A stretch of DNA of 64,000 nucleotides from Bacteroides fragilis NCTC 9343 (GTDB taxonomy: Bacteria > Bacteroidota > Bacteroidia > Bacteroidales > Bacteroidaceae): positions 2,232,001 to 2,296,000 of the forward strand of contig NC_003228.3 in NCBI RefSeq assembly GCF_000025985.1. The letters run 5' to 3'. Below the pieces are notes generated by a model that was not told where the DNA came from, did not search any database, and worked only from the letters and a program-made list of their open reading frames with translations. Shown here one piece after another: positions 32,992 through 40,760 of this stretch (its first letter is position 1; each line of letters begins with the position of its first letter). Made by a program: the position numbers and the translations under genes.

Positions 32992-34268
32992 ACGAACAAC
33001 AGCAGATTTCACGATATGTCAGCTATATGTACAGTTATCCGCATAAGACGGCTTACCGTACGTTGACTCCTCCGGTCTCTCTTTCTCCTTATCTTGAACG
33101 GCTGGAAGGAAGGGAGGCTAGTTTATATTTCCACATACCTTTCTGTGCCCATAAGTGTGGCTATTGCAATCTTTTTTCACAGCAGTGTTGCGATGCGGAG
33201 CGCATTTCATTGTATCTCCACACGATGCGCCGCCAGGCCGAACAGCTGTCTGTGGCGGCACAAGGCCTGAAGTTTACTTCGTTTGCCGTCGGAGGGGGTA
33301 CTCCGCTTATTTTGGATGAAGGACAGTTGGAAGAGTTGTTCTGCCTGGCCGAACTGTTCGGTGTGCATCCTTCCCGGGTGTTTACTTCTGTCGAGACTTC
33401 ACCGGAATATACGCAAAAGAGTGTTTTGAGGCAGTTGCGGGCGAGAGGAGTGGAGCGGTTGAGCATGGGGGTGCAGAGTTTCAATGAGACGGAGTTGAAG
33501 AAACTGAAAAGAAGACCCGGACTCGGTACAGTAGTCGGTGCACTCGAAAATATTGTGGAGGCAGGTTTTCCTCAGTTTAACCTCGACCTGATTTATGGTA
33601 TCGAGGGACAGACGGTAGAGAGCTTTATGCGCTCTCTGAACACTGCACTTACTTATCGGCCCAACGAGTTGTTTATTTATCCTCTTTATGTCCGGCCGGG
33701 TACACGCATCGATGTACGTTCGACGGATGACATAGGTTATGCTATCTACAAATCTGCCCGTGAGTTACTGGTAGGGCAAGGATTTGTACAAACGTCCATG
33801 CGCCGTTTTGTCAGGCGCGAAACAACGGAAACGGAATTTTCGTGTGGTGACGAAGTGATGCTTTCCTGCGGGGCGGGAGGCCGGAGTTATTTGGGAAACT
33901 TACACTATGCCACTCCCTATGCTGTACGTCAGCAGGCAATAGCCGATGAAATAGACCATTATATCCGGACTACCGATTTTATGACTGCCGCTAATGGTTT
34001 CTTGCTTTCCACAGAAGAGATGCAAATCAGATTCATTATAAAGAACCTGATGTATCACCGGGGAGTGGACTTGGCGGAGTATGAAAAACGTTTTGGTGAG
34101 AAGCCGGACCGGAATCTTTTCCGGGAGTTCACAGATCGTGGATGGATTGAAGAGACTGGCCGGATAGTGCGTCTCACGGAGGAAGGAATGGCTTATTCCG
34201 ATTACATCGGACAGGCATTTATTTCACCTGCCGTGAGGAAACTGATGTCCGAATATGTATATCCCTGA
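32988..34268 (+). CDS. STM4012-like radical SAM protein (HemN-like)
   Basis: A 426-residue radical SAM enzyme. Cys53, Cys57 and Cys60 (HIPFCAHKCGYCN) form the CxxxCxxC [4Fe-4S] site in the HemN/HemW arrangement, with VGGGTP as the SAM-binding GGE-like motif and GVQSFNETELKKLKR typical of the HemN group. The C-terminal HemN domain follows (YHRGVDLAEYEKRFG, EEGMAYSDYIG). Genomic setting assigns it to STM4012 rather than to heme synthesis or heme chaperone function. It overlaps both neighbours. Confidence 0.85.
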   Translation: MNEQQQISRYVSYMYSYPHKTAYRTLTPPVSLSPYLERLEGREASLYFHIPFCAHKCGYCNLFSQQCCDAERISLYLHTMRRQAEQLSVAAQGLKFTSFAVGGGTPLILDEGQLEELFCLAELFGVHPSRVFTSVETSPEYTQKSVLRQLRARGVERLSMGVQSFNETELKKLKRRPGLGTVVGALENIVEAGFPQFNLDLIYGIEGQTVESFMRSLNTALTYRPNELFIYPLYVRPGTRIDVRSTDDIGYAIYKSARELLVGQGFVQTSMRRFVRRETTETEFSCGDEVMLSCGAGGRSYLGNLHYATPYAVRQQAIADEIDHYIRTTDFMTAANGFLLSTEEMQIRFIIKNLMYHRGVDLAEYEKRFGEKPDRNLFREFTDRGWIEETGRIVRLTEEGMAYSDYIGQAFISPAVRKLMSEYVYP

Positions 34269-35793
34269 TCCGAATAGAACGATGTCCTCTTTGAGTACTG
34301 TCCGGAGTATCTATTATAGAGGTAGTCTGGAGCATTGCAATTATACGTGTTCGTATTGTCCGTTCGGCAGAAAGTCTGTGTCTGCCGATACGACAGAAGA
34401 TCAGGAAGCATTGGACCGCTTTATTTCCCGTATCGGCGGGTGGAAATACGGTTCATTACGTATCCTGATTATTCCTTATGGGGAAGCGATGATACATCGC
34501 TACTATAGAGAGGGCATCATGCGCCTGGCCGCTATGCCCCATGTGATTGGAGTCTCTTGCCAGACCAATTTGTCCTTTTCGGTATCCCGTTTTTTAGATG
34601 AGGCTGAGGCGGAGCAGGCAGATGTGTCTAAGTTCAGGTTTTGGGCGAGCTATCACCCGGAGATGGTTGGGGTAGGGGAGTTTGCATCCAAAGTAGAGAT
34701 GCTTCGTGCGGCCGGCATCGGGGTATGTGCAGGGGCAGTCGGTGATCCTTCGGCAAAGGAACAAATCCGGAAACTGAGACAGCTGCTGGATCCGTCGGTT
34801 TACCTGTTTGTGAATGCCATGCAGGGATTGCGGAAGCCGCTGTCGGAAGAGGATATCCGTTTCTTTGGTGAAATAGACAATCTGTTCGATTATGACCGGA
34901 GAAATGCAAAGGCGTGCTTGGACGGCTGTGTGGGAGGTAGGGAAACACTTTTTATCGACCGGAAAGGGGATATGTATGCTTGCCCGAGAAGTGGGATACG
35001 GATGGGAAACTTTTACGATGACTCCACTTCGGATTTTCAGCCCTTCTGCCTTCGTAAAGTTTGTGATTGTTACATTGCTTTCAGTAATTTGTGCGATACG
35101 CCCTTGAGGAGAATGATGGGGGATGGGGCTTTGTGGCGCATACCGGAAAGGAAGAAGGTGGAAGCTGTCTTCTTTGATGTGGATGGTACGCTGACGGATG
35201 CTCAGGGACGGATTCCGGACCGTACGGTTTCGGTATTGGAGTATATGGCTAAGCGTTTGCCTTTATATCTGAGTACTGCTTTACCGGTGTCGCATGCTAA
35301 AAAACGGCTTGGCAATGTGTTCGGCCTGTTCTCGGGCGGAGTTTTTGCGGACGGAGGTCTGTTATGCTACGGGGAAACTATCGAATGTGTTCCGATTGCA
35401 AATCCTATGACTGCCGGTTTTCCGGGTTGCAGGGTGACCCGTTATACCCGGGAGGGGAAAGTCTTTAAATATGCTGTGCTTGCACCGAATACCCGGGAAG
35501 CTGTCCGGTGGCTGACCGAATTGGATGAAGAGGCGTATCAATTGTATCAGGAGGGACGATTGCTGACGGTGGTAGACAGTAAAGCCAGTAAGAAGAACGG
35601 TCTGATTACTCTGTGTGCTCGATTGGGGATTTCTCTTAGGGAGGTTTTGGTAGTAGGCAATACGATGCATGATTGGCCGATGATGTCCGTAGCCGGCTAT
35701 TCTTGTGCCGTGATGGATGCGGAAGAAAAGTTGAGGAAACTATCGGGATATGTTCTGAACCCCGATAGTATTCCTGTATTTTTTGATATCTGA
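34255..35793 (+). CDS. STM4011-like radical SAM protein fused to a HAD phosphatase domain
   Basis: A 512-residue two-domain protein. Residues 1-285: radical SAM core with Cys28, Cys32 and Cys35 (EHCNYTCSYCPFG) and further cysteines (ACLDGC, MYACPRSG, FCLRKVCDC) that can hold an auxiliary Fe-S cluster as in SPASM-type enzymes. Residues about 300-512: HAD-superfamily hydrolase with FFDVDGTLTD (Asp308, Asp310), a Lys in DSKASKKNGL and VVGNTMHDWPMM, closest to Cof-type sugar phosphatases. Such fusion is unusual for STM4011 proteins as I know them. Last gene of the operon; the HAD domain suggests a phosphorylated sugar or nucleotide intermediate (inference). Confidence 0.82.
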   Translation: MYIPDPNRTMSSLSTVRSIYYRGSLEHCNYTCSYCPFGRKSVSADTTEDQEALDRFISRIGGWKYGSLRILIIPYGEAMIHRYYREGIMRLAAMPHVIGVSCQTNLSFSVSRFLDEAEAEQADVSKFRFWASYHPEMVGVGEFASKVEMLRAAGIGVCAGAVGDPSAKEQIRKLRQLLDPSVYLFVNAMQGLRKPLSEEDIRFFGEIDNLFDYDRRNAKACLDGCVGGRETLFIDRKGDMYACPRSGIRMGNFYDDSTSDFQPFCLRKVCDCYIAFSNLCDTPLRRMMGDGALWRIPERKKVEAVFFDVDGTLTDAQGRIPDRTVSVLEYMAKRLPLYLSTALPVSHAKKRLGNVFGLFSGGVFADGGLLCYGETIECVPIANPMTAGFPGCRVTRYTREGKVFKYAVLAPNTREAVRWLTELDEEAYQLYQEGRLLTVVDSKASKKNGLITLCARLGISLREVLVVGNTMHDWPMMSVAGYSCAVMDAEEKLRKLSGYVLNPDSIPVFFDI

Positions 35794-35795
35794 CT

Positions 35796-36752
35796 TTATT
35801 TGGCCACGTTGTTCACAGGCTTGCCGCCGATATAGGCTTTCAGGTTGTCGACCAGGATAGCCATCAGGCGCTCGCGGGCAGCCGAAGTAGCCCAGGCTAT
35901 ATGTGGGGTGATGAAGCAGTTTCTGGCAGTCAGCAAAGGATTGTCGGCACGGGGTGGCTCGGTGGAGAGCACATCCAGTCCGGCGGCATAGATTTTGTAA
36001 TTATTCAGAGCTTCTGCCAGGTCATGCTCGTTGACCAGCGGACCACGGCTGGTATTGATTAAAATGGCATTGGGCTTCATCAGTTCTAGGCGACGGGTGT
36101 TAACCAGGTCACGTGTTGATTCCGTCAGTGGGCAATGCAGGCTGACAATATCACATTCGCGGAAAATCTGGTCGAGTTCTGCTTTTCGGATTTCAGGAGG
36201 CAGTTGGAGACGTGATTTAGATGTATAAGCCCACACTTTCATACCAAATCCGATAGCGATACGGGCTGTGTTGTATCCGGTTTGTCCCAGGCCGATAAGA
36301 CCTATCTTCTTTCCCAACAGCTCGATAAGCGGAGTATCCCAGTAACAAAAATCCTGACTCTGAGTCCAGCGTCCTTCACGAACCTCGTCGGCATAATGCT
36401 GTACTCGCTGAGTGATGTTCAGGATATGGGCAAAAACCATTTGTCCGACGGAGGGAGTGCTGTAGGCAGGGATATTGGTTACGGTAATGCCACGCTCTTT
36501 GGCTGCGGCAACATCAATGATGTTATATCCGGTGGCTATTACGCCAATATACTTCAGGTTGGGCAAGGATGCCATGTGTTCTGCCGTGATCACCACCTTG
36601 TTGGTAAGAATCGCTTCTGCATCTTTCGAGCGTTCAAGTACCTCGTCGGGAGCCGTGCGGTCATAGATTTCACACTCACCCAAAGTTCTCAATTCGTCCC
36701 AGTTCAGATCTCCGGGGTTGGCGGCATAACCGTCTAAAACTACTATCTTCAT
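35796..36752 (-). CDS. D-2-hydroxyacid dehydrogenase
   Basis: A 318-residue NAD(P)-dependent dehydrogenase of the glycerate/hydroxypyruvate reductase group. The dinucleotide motif is GLIGLGQTGYNTARIA; catalytic residues appear in ILINTSRGPLV (Arg), GLDVLSTEPP (Glu) and CFITPHIAW (His). It reduces a 2-oxoacid such as hydroxypyruvate or glyoxylate; the exact substrate is uncertain. It converges on the STM4011 gene with only 2 bp between, and lies downstream of rarA. Confidence 0.93.
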   Translation of the reverse strand: MKIVVLDGYAANPGDLNWDELRTLGECEIYDRTAPDEVLERSKDAEAILTNKVVITAEHMASLPNLKYIGVIATGYNIIDVAAAKERGITVTNIPAYSTPSVGQMVFAHILNITQRVQHYADEVREGRWTQSQDFCYWDTPLIELLGKKIGLIGLGQTGYNTARIAIGFGMKVWAYTSKSRLQLPPEIRKAELDQIFRECDIVSLHCPLTESTRDLVNTRRLELMKPNAILINTSRGPLVNEHDLAEALNNYKIYAAGLDVLSTEPPRADNPLLTARNCFITPHIAWATSAARERLMAILVDNLKAYIGGKPVNNVAK

Positions 36753-36768
36753 AAATTATTAGGTGTTA

Positions 36769-36795
36769 AGTATTCAGTTTAGATACTTGAATACT
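36769..36795. repeat. Small hairpin between the dehydrogenase and rarA
   Basis: AGTATTCA (36769-36776) and TGAATACT (36788-36795) are exact reverse complements with an 11-base loop. It lies in the 83-bp gap and has no T-tail. Confidence 0.4.
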
Positions 36796-36835
36796 GAATG
36801 AATAACTTTTTATCTGATAAAACAATTGCAGATGG

Positions 36836-38107
36836 TTAATAGTTCTTTTCATTTCCCCATAGTTGCTTCATTCGCTCGGCATGTTTTTGTTCTGCCGGAT
36901 TGTGTTGGGGTTGCCATAGTTGTTTGGCCTTGATTTCATCCGGTAAGAACTGTTGTTTTACAAAGTTGCCTTCGTAATTATGTGCATATTTGTACTCCTG
37001 GCCATATCCCAACTGCTTCATCAGCTTGGTGGGAGCGTTGCGCAAGTGTAGGGGAACAGGCAGATTACCGGTTTCGCGTACCAGCGCCAGTGCATCGTTG
37101 ACGGCATTGTAGGCCGAATTGCTTTTAGGGCTTGTTGCCAGATAAATCGTTGTTTCTGCCAGTGGAATTCTTCCTTCCGGCCAGCCGATTTTCATCAATG
37201 TGTCAAAACAGGCATTAGCCAATAACAATGCGTTCGGATTGGCCAGGCCGATATCTTCTGCGGCAGAGATGACCAGGCGCCTGGCGATGAATGCCGGATC
37301 TTCGCCTCCTTCTACCATACGGGCCAGCCAATAGATGGCGCCATCAGGGTCACTTCCCCGTATCGATTTGATAAACGCCGAAATAATGTCATAATGCATT
37401 TCACCGTCCTTATCGTATGCGAGCGGGTTTTGCTGCAAGCGTTCTGTTACCAGGTCATCAGTGATGATTACGGTTTCTTCTGTTTCCGATTCTACCACGA
37501 GTTCCAGTATGTTCAGTAATTTGCGGGCATCGCCTCCCGAAAAGCGAAGCATGGCACCGGTCTCTTTCAATTCGATTTTCCGTTCTTTCAGCACTACGTC
37601 GGTAGTAATGGCACGTTGCAGCAATTCCAGTAAATCTTCTTTTTCCAGAGATTTCAGTGTGTAGAGCTGACAGCGGGAAAGGAGCGGACGGATAACTTCG
37701 AAAGACGGATTTTCGGTGGTGGCACCTATCAGCGTGACTGTGCCATGTTCGACGGCTCCCAGTAACGAATCTTGTTGGGATTTGCTGAACCTGTGTATTT
37801 CATCGATAAACAGGATAGGGCTGGATTGAGTGAAAAACTTATTGCTCTTGGCGCGATCTATCACTTCGCGCACATCTTTCACCCCGGAGGTAACAGCACT
37901 CAAAGTGTAGAAGGGAGTTTCCAGCTTATTGGCAATGATCTGGGCCAGTGTGGTCTTACCCACTCCCGGAGGTCCCCAAAGAATAAATGAAGAGATACGC
38001 CCTGCGTCAATCATTTTGCGCAGGATAGCACCCGGTCCCACAAGGTGTTTCTGACCGATATAATCATCTAATGTCTTTGGGCGAAGTCTTTCCGCTAATG
38101 GCTGCAT
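36836..38107 (-). CDS. rarA: Replication-associated recombination protein A (AAA+ ATPase)
   Basis: A 423-residue AAA+ protein of the RarA/MgsA/WRNIP1 family. N-terminus LAERLRPKTLDDYIGQKHL; Walker A LWGPPGVGKTTLAQ; Walker B PILFIDEIHRFSKSQQD; sensor 1 LIGATTENPSFEV; arginine finger region LLSRCQ. The C-terminal tetramerisation domain (YWLARMVEGGEDPAFIARRL, YGQEYKYAHNYEGNFV) is complete. It acts at stalled replication forks. 23 bp after the GH2 gene end. Confidence 0.96.
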   Translation of the reverse strand: MQPLAERLRPKTLDDYIGQKHLVGPGAILRKMIDAGRISSFILWGPPGVGKTTLAQIIANKLETPFYTLSAVTSGVKDVREVIDRAKSNKFFTQSSPILFIDEIHRFSKSQQDSLLGAVEHGTVTLIGATTENPSFEVIRPLLSRCQLYTLKSLEKEDLLELLQRAITTDVVLKERKIELKETGAMLRFSGGDARKLLNILELVVESETEETVIITDDLVTERLQQNPLAYDKDGEMHYDIISAFIKSIRGSDPDGAIYWLARMVEGGEDPAFIARRLVISAAEDIGLANPNALLLANACFDTLMKIGWPEGRIPLAETTIYLATSPKSNSAYNAVNDALALVRETGNLPVPLHLRNAPTKLMKQLGYGQEYKYAHNYEGNFVKQQFLPDEIKAKQLWQPQHNPAEQKHAERMKQLWGNEKNY

Positions 38108-38130
38108 ATATTTGTAATAAATCTGTTATT

Positions 38131-40725
38131 TTAGTCAATTACCGTTCCGATGACCTGTACGTCTGTAATAGCAGCTTTCTCTCCTGTGAAACTGATACGT
38201 ACGAAACGTCCTTGTATACCGGGAACAACCTGAATCATCCGAATGTTCTCGTTCTGCTTATTATTGGTTTGATCCGGTATGAGCGACCAGTGTTCTCTGT
38301 CCATGGATACCTCTACTTTGTATTGATAAGGGGTTAAATCCGGAAATGCGATTCGGATGTGACGTATCGACAATCCTTTTTCGGTATCCAGTGTCCAGGA
38401 ACGTTCCGGGTCGTTCTCTGAAGCTTGCCAGTATGTAGATTCGTCTCCGTCGGCTGCAAAAGCGGATGAATGTCCGTTGGCAGACGAACTGCAGAAAGTC
38501 GGGTTGTTAGGTCCGAAGGTTTGCAGATTATCCGTTTTTGTCGGAGTTTCGAAGCGTGTATAGGGACGTTCTTTTACTTTGAAGGCCTCTGTATAGGGAG
38601 TGCTTCCGGTGAATCGGATTTTTACTTCGGCCGGTTCCAGTCCCGGTGAAGTAGCACGGATAACAGTTTCTCCGGCATAATATGACCGGAATTCAATAGC
38701 CGCTTTTCCGTCGAGTATACGGATATCACTCTCTTTTTCAAACAGGATTGAGGTTCCGGTGGGAAACTCTCCCGGGCCGGATAGAATGTCGAGCTTAACT
38801 GCCGGAGAATTGCTGACCGGCTTTCCGCTTGCATCCAGGATGGTTATTGATAACATAACATCGTCCGTTCCGTCCGCTTTTATGTTATCAGTCCGGTCGG
38901 CAACCAGGCTGATGCGGGCAGGTGTTCCTTCTTGCGGCCATTCCGGAGGGGTAATCCCTTTGTAGGCATTCCGGTACCAGTACCAGGCACGCTTGGGAAT
39001 CCGGAAGTAATCGATGATGCCCATTTTGCCAAGGGCACTGCCGGCAATGCTTCCGTGGTCGAATGCGCACCAGATGGCTTGTCCGCTACGCCATGGAAAA
39101 CCGTTCTGTGCATTATTCTTAGCCAGGTCTCCCCATCCCGGATCATATTCTCCCGGACGATCGGCTGTAGTACTGCCATATTCCGAAACTACTGTTGGCA
39201 TGCCCGGTTGCTGAAACTCCGGAATGTAGCTGCCGTCACCGTTATATCCGGCTATGTCGCCCAACTTATCGATTCGTTTCTCTCCCAGCGGACGCTGCGC
39301 ACCACCGACAGCTGCCGGGCGGGTAGGATCAAGTTGTTTGGAAAGTTTGACGGTTTCTTCCAGTAGTTTACGCATCGGATTGATTGTCTCGGGTGCTGTG
39401 AAAAAAGGCTCGTTACTCATGCTCCATACGATGATGGAAGGATGGTTGCGGTGGATGCGAATCAGCTCTTTCAGTTGGGCTTTTACGCTGTTTTCGAATT
39501 CTGCCCTGTCGGATTCGTTTACAGGGTATGCACTGGCATTCCAATAACCGTCTCCTTTGTGTCCTCCGATTCCCCAAAATGCGTTTTCTGCCCAGAATAA
39601 CATTCCTATTTCATCGCATGCTTGTGAAAAAGCCGGTGAATGGGGGTAGTGCGAGCCTCTTATTAAATCGAAGCCGGCTTCTTTCACTAACCGGATATCT
39701 CTTCGCATTCCGGTCTCGGTTACAGCGTCTCCCCATCCGGCATGATCCTGGTGAACATTGGCTCCCTTAAAATAAAGGTGCTCCCCATTCAGGAAAAATC
39801 CCCGGTCTGCAGTCCATTCAAACCAGCGGAATCCGAATGCTGTTTCGTAACGGTCTATTAATTCTTGTCCGTGATAGAGTGAGCTTATCACTTTATATAG
39901 TGCCGGATGATTGGGATGCCACAGTTGAGGTGCCTGAATTTCTTTGGTTTGTTGTTCAAATGTGTAAGTTGCATTGTCCGGCAGTACTTGGGATGTGGAA
40001 ACCGAAGACACTTCTTTGCCTTGTGCATCGACGACGGTGGTCAGGAGTCGGTAAGTGTCTGTTTTTCCTGAAGCATTACATACGTCTGTCCGTATGTGGA
40101 CGCTTCCCGATTTACCTTTGTTCTCTGCCAGGTCCGGGGTTGTGATCCAGGTGCCATACCAATCGATGTAAGTGGGGGGCTTTATTACCAGACGTACGTT
40201 CCGGTAGATACCTCCGCTAAATACATGTTCGCCTGCACGCGGGGCAAGGTCAGGGCGCCAACAGTTGTTTACCCGGACGGCTACCAGGTTTTTCCCTTCT
40301 TTCAGGTAAGCTGATATGTCGATGGAAAATCCGGTATATCCTCCTTTGTGAGTGCCTGCCAAGTGTCCGTTGACGAAAATCTCTGCTTCTTGAAATACGC
40401 CATCGAATTCAAGAAAACTTTTCTTGCCAAGAATCTCTTTTTTTACCGGAAAAGCTTTACGGTACCATCCGTAGCCTACATAAAAGTCCTTCGACATGAA
40501 ATATGGAGTACTGAAAGAGTGGGGAAGTCCTATTTTCTCCCATTCTGAATCGTCGAACCCCGGTCGGGCAGCATGATCGAAATCCCCCTGACAATATTTC
40601 CATCCCCGGTTAAAGTTGATGGTTTGTCGTGGAGAATCTGCCCGGCAAACATTGATTGCGCCACTAAGTAAAAGAAGTACCAACCACAGCTTTATGCCAT
40701 TGAGGGTATGTAAAGTGAAATTCAT
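38131..40725 (-). CDS. Secreted glycoside hydrolase family 2 protein with C-terminal discoidin-like domain
   Basis: An 864-residue beta-galactosidase-like enzyme with signal peptide (cleavage after ...AINVCRA). Sugar-binding domain (about 30-200), immunoglobulin-like domain (200-310), TIM barrel from about 310. Acid/base Glu439 in WSMSNEPFF and nucleophile Glu515 in VVSEYGSTT are present. The tail (about 740-864, SWTLDTEKGLSIRHIRIAF...FVRISFTGEKAAITDVQV) resembles an F5/8 type C (discoidin) carbohydrate-binding domain. Probably cleaves a beta-galactoside or beta-glucuronide/mannoside chain in the periplasm; specificity unknown. No SusCD pair adjoins it. Confidence 0.92.
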   Translation of the reverse strand: MNFTLHTLNGIKLWLVLLLLSGAINVCRADSPRQTINFNRGWKYCQGDFDHAARPGFDDSEWEKIGLPHSFSTPYFMSKDFYVGYGWYRKAFPVKKEILGKKSFLEFDGVFQEAEIFVNGHLAGTHKGGYTGFSIDISAYLKEGKNLVAVRVNNCWRPDLAPRAGEHVFSGGIYRNVRLVIKPPTYIDWYGTWITTPDLAENKGKSGSVHIRTDVCNASGKTDTYRLLTTVVDAQGKEVSSVSTSQVLPDNATYTFEQQTKEIQAPQLWHPNHPALYKVISSLYHGQELIDRYETAFGFRWFEWTADRGFFLNGEHLYFKGANVHQDHAGWGDAVTETGMRRDIRLVKEAGFDLIRGSHYPHSPAFSQACDEIGMLFWAENAFWGIGGHKGDGYWNASAYPVNESDRAEFENSVKAQLKELIRIHRNHPSIIVWSMSNEPFFTAPETINPMRKLLEETVKLSKQLDPTRPAAVGGAQRPLGEKRIDKLGDIAGYNGDGSYIPEFQQPGMPTVVSEYGSTTADRPGEYDPGWGDLAKNNAQNGFPWRSGQAIWCAFDHGSIAGSALGKMGIIDYFRIPKRAWYWYRNAYKGITPPEWPQEGTPARISLVADRTDNIKADGTDDVMLSITILDASGKPVSNSPAVKLDILSGPGEFPTGTSILFEKESDIRILDGKAAIEFRSYYAGETVIRATSPGLEPAEVKIRFTGSTPYTEAFKVKERPYTRFETPTKTDNLQTFGPNNPTFCSSSANGHSSAFAADGDESTYWQASENDPERSWTLDTEKGLSIRHIRIAFPDLTPYQYKVEVSMDREHWSLIPDQTNNKQNENIRMIQVVPGIQGRFVRISFTGEKAAITDVQVIGTVID

Positions 40726-40760
40726 CGTATTTAGCTTTTATTTGTGTAAATGATATCAGA

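Noticed and set aside
32988..34268. Oxygen-independent coproporphyrinogen oxidase or HemW for heme metabolism
   Set aside because: Motifs are HemN-like, but the overlapping STM401x operon gives a better context; a heme role is not supported by neighbours.
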